Positions 17,107 to 25,847 of a DNA stretch of 64,000 bases are shown in pieces. The stretch covers positions 1,511,231 through 1,575,230 of the forward strand of contig NZ_CP007441.1 of the NCBI RefSeq assembly GCF_000590475.1, read 5' to 3'. The notes beneath the pieces are model-generated. The model was not told where the DNA came from, did not search any database, and saw nothing but the letters and a program-made list of their open reading frames with translations. Positions within the stretch are counted from its first letter, which is position 1. Each line of letters opens with the position of its first letter. Source of the stretch: Stutzerimonas stutzeri (GTDB lineage: Bacteria; Pseudomonadota; Gammaproteobacteria; Pseudomonadales; Pseudomonadaceae). The translations under genes were made by a program, and so were the position numbers.

Positions 17107-19587
17107 ATGAGCACATACCGTAGCGGCATCCGTCATGCAGGGTTCCGCATCAGCCTGCTGGCCCTGGCCGTCAGTGCCGGTTCGGCCTGGGCCGAGGAGC
17201 CGCTTGTCATGGAGCACGTCGAGGTGATCGGCCAGGCCGTCAGCATCGACGAGGCACTGAGGGAACAGCGCAGCTCCGACAGCGTGAAAAGCGTCGTCCA
17301 CGCCGACGGCATCGGCCAGCTCCCCGACGACAATGCCGCCGAAGCCTTGCAACGTGTCCCCGGCCTGTCCGTCGAGCGCGATCAGGGTGAAGGCCGCTTC
17401 GTCAGCGTGCGCGGCATCGCGCCGGACCTGAACAGCGTCACCATCAACGGAACCCTGGTGCCGTCACCGGAAAGCGGCCGCCGCGCGGTGGCGCTGGATG
17501 TGCTGCCTTCGGAACTGGTGCAGTCGCTTTCGGTGGTCAAGACCCTCACGCCGGACATGGACGCCAACTCCCTGGGCGGCACCATCGAGGTGGAGAGCCT
17601 TTCGGCTTTCGATCACGACGGCTTGTTCTACAGCCTGAGCACCGAAGCCAGCTATGACGAGAACGTCGGCAAGACCAGCCCGAAATTCTCCGGCGCCATC
17701 AGCAACCGCTTCAGCCTGGGCGATGGCGTCGACAACTTCGGTGTGGCCGCGGCACTGAGCTGGCAGGACCGCGATTTCGGCTCGGACAACGTGGAAACCG
17801 GCGGGGCCTGGGATTTCGAAGACGGCGCCCGGCTGGAAGAATTCGAGCAGCGTGATTACGAGATCACCCGTGAGCGCACCGGCTTTGGACTGAACTTCGA
17901 TTACCAGCCGGACGACCTCAGCAGCTATTACCTGCGCACCCTGTACAGCCGCTTCAAGGACACCGAGACCCGCAACGCAGCCGGCGTCGAGTTCGAGGAC
18001 GCGCAACTGGCCGGCGAGCTGGGCGACGCTGAGGGCTGGCGTGAACTGAAGTCTCGGGAGGACACCCAGACCATCCAGTCCTACGTGTTCGGTGGTGAAC
18101 GCATGATGGGCCTCTGGACCCTCAGTGGTCAGGTTGGCTACAGCGAGGCGCGCGAGCGCAACCCGGGCGGCATCTCCAGCGCGACCTTCGAAGGTGACTT
18201 CACCGACGTCGGTTTCTCAAGCACGGGCAAGCCGCGGCTGACCGTAGACCCGTCCTTCTACGACCCGGCCAGCTTCGAGCTGGACGAGGTGGAGTGGGAG
18301 AAGACTGACTCGCGTGACAAGGAAAAGAACATCCGTCTGGATCTGGCCCGAGACTACGACATTCAGGGCTATGCCTCGCAACTCAAGTTCGGTGGCAAGC
18401 TCAGCCGGCGCGACAAGACCAACGACGCCGAGATCTGGGCCTACGATGATTTCGATGACCTGAGCCTGGCCGATTTCCAGAGCGGGAATGTCGACTATGC
18501 ATTGGGCCGCTTCGGCTCGGGCATCAGTGCCGATGGGCTGAAAGGTCTGATCGGCGGCCTGGACGCCAGCGAGTTCTACGATGACGAGGAGTCGCGCATC
18601 GGCGATTTCGACATGAGCGAGGACATCAACGCGGCGTACTTCATGAACACCGTGGATGTGGACAAGTGGCGGATCATCGCCGGCCTGCGCTATGAGGGCA
18701 CCGAGTTCAGCGCCAAGGGCACCGGCCTGCGCGACGGCGAGTTCGAGGCGGTGTCCAGCGACAACCGCTATGACCACTGGCTCCCGGGTTTGCATGCGCG
18801 CTATGAACTTACGTCCGATACCTTCGTCCGTGCCGCCTGGACCAACACCGTGGTGCGCCCGACGTTCGAGCAACTGGCGCCCGGTTTCGTCATCGATGGC
18901 GAGGATGCGGAGTTCGGCAACCCGGACCTCAAGCCGCTGGAATCGATGAACTACGACCTGGGCATCGAGCACTACATGGGCCGCGCGGGCGCCGTCTCGG
19001 CGTACCTCTTCTACAAGGACATCGACAACTTTATCTACAACACCGACCTGGCCGGCACGGGCCAATGGACCGGATTCGACGAAGCGCTGAGCTTCGAGAA
19101 CGGCAGCAGCGCCAAGCTCTACGGTGTCGAGTTGGCCTATTCGCAGAAGCTCGACTGGCTACCTGCGCCATGGAACGGTGTGCTGCTGGGCGCCAACGCC
19201 ACCTTCAGCAAGTCCGATGCGGACATCGAAGGGCAGGGCAGCAGTCGCAGCATCGACATGCCGAACCACTCCGATACCGTCGGCAATTTGATGGTCGGCT
19301 GGGAAAACGATGTGTTCAACATGCGTCTGGCGGCCAACTATAAATCCGAATACCTGGCCGAAGTGGCCGGCATCGACGATGAAGCCCACGACCTCTACGC
19401 CGACGAACAGCTGTTCCTGGACTTCAAGGCTGGCTACTTCATCACGCCGAACCTGCAGGTGACGCTCGAGGCGTTGAACCTCACGGACGAGTCCTACTTC
19501 GTCTACACCGGGCGCAGCAACTACAACGCCCAGTACGAGGAATACGGCCCGACCTACAAGCTCGGCCTGACCCTGACTCACTTCTGA
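17107..19587 (+). CDS. TonB-dependent outer-membrane receptor (putative inositol-phosphate/phytate receptor)
   Basis: An 826-residue gated outer-membrane porin. A signal peptide (about 1-30, ending GSAWA) is followed by a TonB-box-like MEHVEVIGQ, the plug domain (about 60-165: ADGIGQLPDDNAAEALQRVPGLSVERDQGEGRFVSVRG) and a 22-strand barrel ending in TYKLGLTLTHF with terminal Phe. The plug is of the TonB-dependent receptor type that imports oligosaccharides and similar solutes. The next gene is a lipoprotein phytase and then dedicated ExbB/ExbD/TonB, so phytate or its breakdown products are the likely cargo; this is inference. ATG 17107 has an AGGGGA ribosome site 6 nt upstream; TTG 17101 is less likely. 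Confidence 0.88.
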   Translation: MSTYRSGIRHAGFRISLLALAVSAGSAWAEEPLVMEHVEVIGQAVSIDEALREQRSSDSVKSVVHADGIGQLPDDNAAEALQRVPGLSVERDQGEGRFVSVRGIAPDLNSVTINGTLVPSPESGRRAVALDVLPSELVQSLSVVKTLTPDMDANSLGGTIEVESLSAFDHDGLFYSLSTEASYDENVGKTSPKFSGAISNRFSLGDGVDNFGVAAALSWQDRDFGSDNVETGGAWDFEDGARLEEFEQRDYEITRERTGFGLNFDYQPDDLSSYYLRTLYSRFKDTETRNAAGVEFEDAQLAGELGDAEGWRELKSREDTQTIQSYVFGGERMMGLWTLSGQVGYSEARERNPGGISSATFEGDFTDVGFSSTGKPRLTVDPSFYDPASFELDEVEWEKTDSRDKEKNIRLDLARDYDIQGYASQLKFGGKLSRRDKTNDAEIWAYDDFDDLSLADFQSGNVDYALGRFGSGISADGLKGLIGGLDASEFYDDEESRIGDFDMSEDINAAYFMNTVDVDKWRIIAGLRYEGTEFSAKGTGLRDGEFEAVSSDNRYDHWLPGLHARYELTSDTFVRAAWTNTVVRPTFEQLAPGFVIDGEDAEFGNPDLKPLESMNYDLGIEHYMGRAGAVSAYLFYKDIDNFIYNTDLAGTGQWTGFDEALSFENGSSAKLYGVELAYSQKLDWLPAPWNGVLLGANATFSKSDADIEGQGSSRSIDMPNHSDTVGNLMVGWENDVFNMRLAANYKSEYLAEVAGIDDEAHDLYADEQLFLDFKAGYFITPNLQVTLEALNLTDESYFVYTGRSNYNAQYEEYGPTYKLGLTLTHF

Positions 19588-19671
19588 CCTTTTCGACTTA
19601 TTCGCCGTCCCGTCTCCGCGCTGTTCCCCTTTCAGAGCGGTGGCGGCCAGCGGCTGCTGATTGGAAAAACC

Positions 19672-21603
19672 ATGTACATGACTTTGCATAAACCCATGTT
19701 GCTGAGCCTCTGCATTGCGCTCGCGGCCTGTCAGTCCGGAGTGGGCGTCGAGTCTGGCAAGCAGACGGCGCCGAGCCTGAGCATTGCGGCTTCAACTCCG
19801 CTGGAAACGCAGAGCGCGCAGCTGATTTCAGAAACAGGCTTCTGGCAGGACGCTTCTCGACTGGTGGTTCGGCCGGACTCGCGCGGCCTGCAGATACTCG
19901 ACGTCAAGGGCGCGGTAATCAGCGATTTCAAAGGCCGCTTCGAAGGCCTGGATCATCGTGTCGGTGCGCAGGGCATGTTGATCGCAACCCTCGACCGCAA
20001 GCGGCAACAGGCCGTGCTGCTGGGGCTCGACCGGCTGCATCGCTGGAGCCAGCCGTTGTATATCCCGCGGACGGATTTCGCCATCGAGGGGCTGTGCCTG
20101 TTCCGCGACGCGGCGCGCAACAGCTTCGTTTTTCTGGTCGGTGAAGAAGGCATCGGCGAACAATGGCTGGTCGCCGCCGACATGCGCCCACTCGCGACGC
20201 CGCAGCGCGTGCGCGGCTTGAGCCTGCCGCCGGAAAGCGGTTACTGCCAGGTGGATGATCAAACCAGCGAGCTGATCGTCAACGAAGAAGGCGTGGGACT
20301 CTGGCGTTACGCGGCGGATGCGGAAGCACCGCTCGTACGCCAGCCCGTGGACATCGTTCAGCCGTTCGGCGGTATCGCCGAAGCCGCTGCCGGCATGGCA
20401 TTGGTGCCGGGCGGATTGCTGGCGCTTGACCCGGAAGCTGGCGCGCTGCACCTCTATGGGCGAGACGCCGATAGCTGGCGTAGCCATTCGGTGCTGCCAC
20501 TCGAAGGCTTCGACGAACCCGAGCAGATCAGCGCCCGATTGACCAAGCGTGGCGTCGAGCTGCTGCTGACCGATGAGCGTGGCACCCACGCGGCTCGTCT
20601 CGATTGGCAGCCGCCAGCGCCCGGCGCGACGCCGGTCATCCCGATGTTGCCGGCTCAGGTCCAGACCGACCCGGTGCCGCATCTGGGGGATGCTGCCGAT
20701 GACCCGGCAATCTGGGTCAACGCCAACGACCGGACCAGAAGCCGTGTGCTGGGTACCGACAAGAAGGGCGGGCTCGGTGTGTACGACCTGGCCGGCAAGC
20801 AGCTCCAATACCTGCCCGTCGGACGGTTGAACAACGTGGATGTGCGCACCGGCTTTGTCCTTGGCGGCAAGCAGATCGATCTCGCAGTAGCCAGCAACCG
20901 CGATCTCAACAGCCTGCATCTGTTCGCTATCGATCCAAGCAGTGGGCAGGTAAGCGACATTGGCCAGATCGCCACGTCGATCACCGATATCTATGGCCTG
21001 TGCATGTTCAAGGACCGTCAGGGCGCCATCCATGCCATCGCCAACGACAAGGACGGCACCTTTTTGCAGTACCGCCTGGATGGTTCCAGCGGCTCGCTGC
21101 GCGGGGAGCTGGTGCGAGAGTTCAAGGTCGCCAGCCAACCCGAGGGTTGCGTGGCCGATGACCGCACTCAACGTCTTTTCGTGGGCGAGGAAGACGAGGC
21201 GGTCTGGACGCTGGATGCCCGCGGCGATGCGTCGGCGAAGCTGGAAAAGGTCATCGGTGTCGGCGGCCCGCTGCATGACGACGTCGAGGGGCTGGCGATC
21301 TACAGGGGTGAGAAGGCCGATTACCTGGTGATCTCGAGCCAGGGCAACGACAGCTATCTGGTGCTCGATGCCACCGCGCCTTATGCCGTTCGTGGCGCCT
21401 TTCGTGTGGGTTTGAACGCCGAGTTCGGTATTGATGGCGCATCGGAAACCGATGGGCTGGAAGTCACCTCGGCCAACCTTGGCGGCATTTGGAACCGCGG
21501 GATGCTGGTGGTGCAGGACGGCCGTAAGCGCATGCCCGAAGGTGCCCAGAACTACAAGTACGTGCCATGGGCAGCGGTGGCCGAGGCGCTGGGACTGGAC
21601 TGA
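19672..21603 (+). CDS. Beta-propeller phytase, dual-domain lipoprotein
   Basis: Hydrolyses phytate (inositol hexakisphosphate) at the cell surface or in the periplasm. The 643-residue product has a lipoprotein signal with lipobox LAAC near residue 20. The C-terminal half (about 330-643) is a complete beta-propeller phytase: DDPAIWVN (from about 343), TDKKGGLGVYDL, RLNNVDVR, ASNRDLNSLHLF, NDKDGTFLQYRL, GCVADD, VGEEDEAVW, DVEGLAIY and SQGNDSYLV, rich in acidic calcium-binding residues. The N-terminal half (about 30-325) looks like a second, diverged propeller, as in known dual-domain phytases. It lies 84 nt after the receptor gene. ATG 19672 or 19678 could be the start. Confidence 0.88.
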   Translation: MYMTLHKPMLLSLCIALAACQSGVGVESGKQTAPSLSIAASTPLETQSAQLISETGFWQDASRLVVRPDSRGLQILDVKGAVISDFKGRFEGLDHRVGAQGMLIATLDRKRQQAVLLGLDRLHRWSQPLYIPRTDFAIEGLCLFRDAARNSFVFLVGEEGIGEQWLVAADMRPLATPQRVRGLSLPPESGYCQVDDQTSELIVNEEGVGLWRYAADAEAPLVRQPVDIVQPFGGIAEAAAGMALVPGGLLALDPEAGALHLYGRDADSWRSHSVLPLEGFDEPEQISARLTKRGVELLLTDERGTHAARLDWQPPAPGATPVIPMLPAQVQTDPVPHLGDAADDPAIWVNANDRTRSRVLGTDKKGGLGVYDLAGKQLQYLPVGRLNNVDVRTGFVLGGKQIDLAVASNRDLNSLHLFAIDPSSGQVSDIGQIATSITDIYGLCMFKDRQGAIHAIANDKDGTFLQYRLDGSSGSLRGELVREFKVASQPEGCVADDRTQRLFVGEEDEAVWTLDARGDASAKLEKVIGVGGPLHDDVEGLAIYRGEKADYLVISSQGNDSYLVLDATAPYAVRGAFRVGLNAEFGIDGASETDGLEVTSANLGGIWNRGMLVVQDGRKRMPEGAQNYKYVPWAAVAEALGLD

Positions 21604-21664
21604 GCCCGGTCGCATGGGCGCATCAAGCGACGCTCGCAGCGTTGCCCGAACGTAAACGACGAGT

Positions 21665-21682
21665 GCCGTCCCGCGGGACGGC
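21665..21682. repeat. 18-bp perfect palindrome before exbB
   Basis: GCCGTCCCGCGGGACGGC is self-complementary and would fold into a 7-bp hairpin with a CGCG loop. It ends just before the GGGGGA ribosome site of exbB, so it may modulate downstream expression relative to phytase or be an operator. Confidence 0.55.
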
Positions 21683-21696
21683 CGGGGGAAATACAG

Positions 21697-22404
21697 ATGC
21701 AAAGTGAACACATGTCGGTCTGGGGACTGGTCAGCGAGGCTAGCCTGGTGGTGCAGCTGGTGATGGCTATTCTGGTGCTGGCCTCGATCGCCAGTTGGTA
21801 CTTCATCATTCAGCGTGGCGCGTCCTTACGCCGCAGCGAACATCTGTCGAAGACGTTCCTGCAGCGGTTTCGCAGCGGTGCGGAACTGACGCAGTTGTAT
21901 CGCGAAGGCAGCGATCTGGCACTGCCACGCGAGGCGGCACTGCAGCACATCTTTCTCGCTGGCTATCAGGAATTCAGCCAGCTGCAACGCCAGTCGGGCA
22001 TTGCGCCGGATGCGGTGATCGAGGGAGTCGAGCGCAGCCTGTATGTCGCGATTTCCGAGCAAGAAGAGCGCTTGGAAGGCGGCTTGCAATTCCTCGCCAC
22101 GGTCGGTTCGGTCAGCCCCTATATCGGCCTGTTCGGCACGGTGTGGGGAATCATGAATTCCTTCCTAGGCCTGTCCATGGTGCAGCAGGCGACGCTTTCA
22201 ACGGTTGCTCCGGGCATTGCCGAAGCGCTGATTGCCACGGCCATCGGCCTGTTCGCGGCTATTCCGGCGGTGATGGCCTACAACCGTTTCGCCGCCCGTG
22301 GCCAGACCCTGAGCGCGCGCTACTACAGCTTCGCCAACGAACTGCAGGCGCGTCTGCATCGTCGTCTTCACGCCGGCTCGCCCAGCGTCGCTGCTGCCGC
22401 CTGA
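21697..22404 (+). CDS. exbB: ExbB/TolQ-type proton-channel protein
   Basis: An inner-membrane motor subunit that uses the proton gradient to energise TonB. The 235-residue length and the TolQ-like N-terminus (MSVWGLVSEASLVVQLVMAILVLASIASWYFIIQRG) give a first membrane helix at about 17-38. Two further helices occur at about 140-165 (VGSVSPYIGLFGTVWGIMNSF) and 180-205 (APGIAEALIATAIGLFAAIPAVMAYN), with the conserved family motifs. It starts a compact exbB-exbD-tonB run downstream of the phytase gene. I infer that the trio serves the adjacent receptor. ATG 21697 follows GGGGGA; ATG 21712 is an alternative start. Confidence 0.92.
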   Translation: MQSEHMSVWGLVSEASLVVQLVMAILVLASIASWYFIIQRGASLRRSEHLSKTFLQRFRSGAELTQLYREGSDLALPREAALQHIFLAGYQEFSQLQRQSGIAPDAVIEGVERSLYVAISEQEERLEGGLQFLATVGSVSPYIGLFGTVWGIMNSFLGLSMVQQATLSTVAPGIAEALIATAIGLFAAIPAVMAYNRFAARGQTLSARYYSFANELQARLHRRLHAGSPSVAAAA

Positions 22405-22416
22405 AGGAGCTTCGCC

Positions 22417-22878
22417 ATGCTGGTCAAACCGCAGCGTAAACACGGTCCCAAGGCCGAAATGAATGTGGTGCCCTACATCGATGTGATGTTGGTGCTGCTG
22501 GTGATCTTCATGGTGACCGCGCCGATGTTGGTACAGGGTGTGAAGATCGAACTGCCCAAGGTGGCGGCCGAGGCGCTGCCCACGGAGAACGAACGGCAGA
22601 TTCTGACCCTCTCGGTGAAGGCCGACGGCGGCTTTTACTGGAACCTGGGCAGCGAACTGAACACCGAGGACCAAACCGACAGCGCCATTGACCTTGAGGA
22701 AATGCGCGAGAAGGTCGCGGCGATCATCGCCGAGCGCGGCGACACCCAGGTCTACGTGCGTGCCGATGATGCTGCTGACTATGGCCGCGTGGTGGCGGGG
22801 ATCGCCGAGCTGCAACGCGGCGGGGTGGTGAACCTCGGCCTGATCACCGAGGCGCCGTCTGGGCAGCCCGTGCCATGA
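22417..22878 (+). CDS. exbD: ExbD/TolR-type proton-channel protein
   Basis: The partner of ExbB in the TonB motor. The 153-residue product has a single membrane helix, PYIDVMLVLLVIFMVTAP (about 18-36), with the proton-carrying aspartate (IDVML) in the conserved position. A periplasmic alpha/beta domain includes VYVRADDAADYGRVV. The sequence is closer to TolR than to classic ExbD, matching the TolQ-like ExbB before it. An AAGGAG ribosome site lies 8 nt upstream. It starts 12 nt after exbB and overlaps tonB by 4 nt, so the three are translationally coupled. Confidence 0.92.
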   Translation: MLVKPQRKHGPKAEMNVVPYIDVMLVLLVIFMVTAPMLVQGVKIELPKVAAEALPTENERQILTLSVKADGGFYWNLGSELNTEDQTDSAIDLEEMREKVAAIIAERGDTQVYVRADDAADYGRVVAGIAELQRGGVVNLGLITEAPSGQPVP

Positions 22879-23729
22879 GCAGCCTGAGCATGACGCTACC
22901 AACTGGCTTTCCGGTAGTCCGTCCGCAGTGGCGCAGCCACGCTGGTGCTGCGGCGATCACCCTGGCGCTGCACGCGGCGGTGTTCGGTCTGTTACTGCAC
23001 GGCTGGACGCCGGAGCTGAGTGCGCCGAGCCAGACACAGGTGCTCAAGACCCAGCTGATCAGCCTGCCGGCGCCTGCGATTGAGACGCCGGTCGAGCCAG
23101 AACCAGCACCGAAGCCGATGCAGCCAGTGGCTGAGCCCGTTATCGAGCCCGTGATGGAAAAGGCCATCGAGGAACCGCAGGTCGATCCGCAGATCGAACA
23201 GCAGCGCCTGGACCAGGCCGAGCTGGCCTACAAGCGCGCCGAGCAGGAGAGGCTGGCAGAGGAGGCGCGCATCAAAGAGCAGCAGCGCAAAGAGCAGCTG
23301 GAGCGCGAACGGCGGGAACGGCTCAAGGTCGAGCGGCAGCAGCGCGAAGCCGAACGTCGCGAGCAACTGGCTCGAGAGGAACAACAGCGCCAACAGGCGG
23401 CACGTGCCGAAGCGTCGGCCGCAGCCAAGCGGGCGCGACAGGAGGCCGCTGCAGCGGCGAGCCGCCAGTATTTGCCCATTGCCAAAGACGCACCTGACTA
23501 CCCCTCGCGAGCGCTGGACAAAGGCCTCGAAGGCACCTGCACCGTCAGTTACTCGGTCAACCCACAGGGACGGATCGAGAACCCAAAAGCGCTGGACGAC
23601 TGCCACCCACTCTTTATCCGGGCGTCGATTACGGCTGCCAAAAGCTTTCGCTACCAACCTCGGATCGTCGACGGTCGCGCCGTGACCGTTCCCGAGGTCA
23701 AGAACACCTTTCACTACCGCATCCAGTGA
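22875..23729 (+). CDS. tonB: TonB-family energy transducer with TolA-like helical region
   Basis: Transmits the ExbBD motor force to outer-membrane receptors. The 284-residue protein has an N-terminal membrane helix (about 22-43), a Pro/Glu-rich segment (about 65-95) and then a long charged helix of about 90 residues rich in Glu, Arg, Gln and Ala (about 100-195) that looks like TolA domain II. It ends in a TonB C-terminal domain (DAPDYPSRALDKGLEGTCTV ... SFRYQPRIVDGR). A normal TonB has a Pro-rich spacer here instead. The ATGA overlap with exbD indicates coupling. Confidence 0.88.
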   Translation: MSSLSMTLPTGFPVVRPQWRSHAGAAAITLALHAAVFGLLLHGWTPELSAPSQTQVLKTQLISLPAPAIETPVEPEPAPKPMQPVAEPVIEPVMEKAIEEPQVDPQIEQQRLDQAELAYKRAEQERLAEEARIKEQQRKEQLERERRERLKVERQQREAERREQLAREEQQRQQAARAEASAAAKRARQEAAAAASRQYLPIAKDAPDYPSRALDKGLEGTCTVSYSVNPQGRIENPKALDDCHPLFIRASITAAKSFRYQPRIVDGRAVTVPEVKNTFHYRIQ

Positions 23730-23763
23730 TGCGGGCCGGACTCACTTGCTGAACGAGACATCG

Positions 23764-25725
23764 ATGAAACAGGATTTCCAGAGTTTTCACGCCAATCTTT
23801 CCGCCTTGGACGACCAGGCCATCAACCCGAGCACCAACGCCTCGCTGGAGCAGCTGGTCGATCGCAGCCGGCGCAACCTCCTGAAGGGCGGCATGGGTCT
23901 TGCCGCGCTGGGCTTTCTCGGCGGCAGCCTGGGCGCTTGTCGCAGCGCCGTGCAATCCGAGTCGCTGATCGGCTTCAAGGGCATCCCGACGCAGCTCGAC
24001 CCCGCGTTCGACAGCGTGCAGGTCGCGTCGGGCTACAGCGCACGGCCGTTCTTTTCCTGGGGTGATGCTGTGATGGCTGACGCCCCCGAGTGGAATCCCG
24101 ATGCCACGGATGACTGGCAGGCCCAGCTCAAGCAGGCGGGCGACAACCATGACGGCATGCACTTCTTTCCGTTCCCGGATAATCCGGACAGCCACGGCCT
24201 GCTGGTGATGAACCACGAGTACGTGAACCCGCCGCTGCATCCCAACGGCATGACGTTCACCGATGGCAAACGCCCGTTGGATGAGGTGCGCAAGGAGCAA
24301 GCAGCCCACGGCGTCAGCGTCATCGAAGTGAAAAAGGATGCGCAGGGCCAATGGCAGCGGGTCATGCCGTCGCGTTACAACCGGCGCATCTCGGCCATGA
24401 CGCCCATGGCGGTGAGCGGCCCGCTGGCCGGCAACGACGCGCTGAAGACGGCTTCCGACCCCAGCGGACGGGAGATCATCGGGACGTTCAACAACTGTTC
24501 CAGCGGCTTCACCCCTTGGGGTACGTACCTCGTCTGCGAGGAAAACTGGCACAACTACTTCGTCAACCACGACGCCGCGGACATGGCCAAGCGCGTGTCG
24601 CACAAGCGTTACGGCATCGAAGGCAAGGGCTTGAGCAAACTCTACGGCTGGGAAACCGCGGTCCCGCGCTTCAACGCCACGCCGGACCCGTCGCAACCCC
24701 ACGGCGGGCACGTAAATGAACCGAATCGCTTCGGCTGGGTGGTCGAAGTCGATCCATTCGATCCGCAGAGCAAACCGGTCAAGCGCACCGCCTTTGGCCG
24801 CTATTGCCGCGAGTGTTCCGTGCTCTCGCTGGGTGACGACGGTCGCATGGCTTTCTATTCCGGCGACGACACCAAGGGCGAGTACGTCTACAAGTTCGTC
24901 CCCGCTGGCCGCTATGTGCCGGGCGCCGATCAGGCCAACCGCCAACTGCTGAACAGCGGCATCCTTTACGTGGCGCGGTTCAACGCCGATGGCAGCGGTG
25001 AGTGGCTGGCGCTGGTGCACGGGCAGAACGGCCTCACCGCCGAGAACGGCTTCGCCGACCAGGCCGAAGTGTTGCTCAATGCCCGAGCCGCCGGCGATCA
25101 GGTGGGCGCAACGCCCATGGACCGGCCGGAATGGGTGGCGGTGCATCCGCACAGCCGTGAGGTCTACGTGACCCTGACCAACAATGACGGGCGCGGCGTG
25201 AAGCAGCCGACCGACAAGGCCAACCCGCGGCCTAACAATCTGCACGGGCAGATCCTGCGTTGGAACGAGGAGGGCGCCGATCCGACCGCCACTGCCTTTA
25301 CCTGGGAAGTGTTCCTGCTGGCCGGCGAACAACCCGGCGCCAAGTCCGCCAGCGGCCAGCCGGTACCGGCCAATCTCACCGGCACCATCAATGGCGACAT
25401 CTTTTCCTCGCCGGACGGCGTGGCGTTCGACGAAGCAGGCCGGCTGTGGATCGAAACCGACTACGGCGACGAAGAGGCCGCGATGCAGGCCATGGGCACC
25501 AATCAGCTGCTCTGCGCCGACCCGCGAACGCGCGAAGTCAGACGCTTCCTGGTCGGCCCGCGCGGCTGCGAAATCACCGGCATCACCTGGAGCCCGGACT
25601 ACCGCGCCATGTGGATCAACGTCCAGCACCCTGAGCTGAGCTTCCCGGCCAGCGACGGCAAGACCCGCCCACGCGCTTCGACGGTACTGATCACCAAGGA
25701 TGACGGCGGCGTAATCGGAACCTGA
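23764..25725 (+). CDS. phoX: PhoX-family phosphatase, Tat-exported (DUF839)
   Basis: A calcium/iron-dependent phosphomonoesterase of the PhoX type, which releases phosphate from organic esters outside the cytoplasm. The 653-residue product has a twin-arginine signal with SRRNLLK at residues 35-41 followed by a hydrophobic stretch ending SLGAC, so it might also be lipidated. Family features include MLVMNHEYV-like LLVMNHEYV, NNCSSGFTPWGTYLVCEENW (with the cysteine region that binds iron in PhoX) and AFYSGDDTKGEYVYKFV. I start at ATG 23764; TTG 23746 is possible. It follows tonB by 34 nt and completes a likely phytate-to-phosphate pathway. Confidence 0.88.
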   Translation: MKQDFQSFHANLSALDDQAINPSTNASLEQLVDRSRRNLLKGGMGLAALGFLGGSLGACRSAVQSESLIGFKGIPTQLDPAFDSVQVASGYSARPFFSWGDAVMADAPEWNPDATDDWQAQLKQAGDNHDGMHFFPFPDNPDSHGLLVMNHEYVNPPLHPNGMTFTDGKRPLDEVRKEQAAHGVSVIEVKKDAQGQWQRVMPSRYNRRISAMTPMAVSGPLAGNDALKTASDPSGREIIGTFNNCSSGFTPWGTYLVCEENWHNYFVNHDAADMAKRVSHKRYGIEGKGLSKLYGWETAVPRFNATPDPSQPHGGHVNEPNRFGWVVEVDPFDPQSKPVKRTAFGRYCRECSVLSLGDDGRMAFYSGDDTKGEYVYKFVPAGRYVPGADQANRQLLNSGILYVARFNADGSGEWLALVHGQNGLTAENGFADQAEVLLNARAAGDQVGATPMDRPEWVAVHPHSREVYVTLTNNDGRGVKQPTDKANPRPNNLHGQILRWNEEGADPTATAFTWEVFLLAGEQPGAKSASGQPVPANLTGTINGDIFSSPDGVAFDEAGRLWIETDYGDEEAAMQAMGTNQLLCADPRTREVRRFLVGPRGCEITGITWSPDYRAMWINVQHPELSFPASDGKTRPRASTVLITKDDGGVIGT

Positions 25726-25847
25726 CCGCCGCTACGAGCGAAGCGCGATCGCCAGGTACCGCGGTCGCGACAAGCCGAACGTTTGGCAAATGGCCTGGCT
25801 CTAACGTGCTCATACATCCGTTTTGCATGTAGCCAAGGAGCTGGGCC

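Noticed and set aside
19828..21711. Long antisense open frame (627 codons) across the phytase gene
   Set aside because: High-GC genomes give long shadow frames on the opposite strand. The sense strand carries a complete lipoprotein phytase with clear motifs.
24033..24365. Possible extra genes on the minus strand in the PhoX region
   Set aside because: They are internal shadows in an uninterrupted sense gene and have no start signals.
23698..25629. Antisense open frame (643 codons) across phoX
   Set aside because: The same effect: composition-driven, with no recognisable motifs, opposite to a well-supported PhoX gene.
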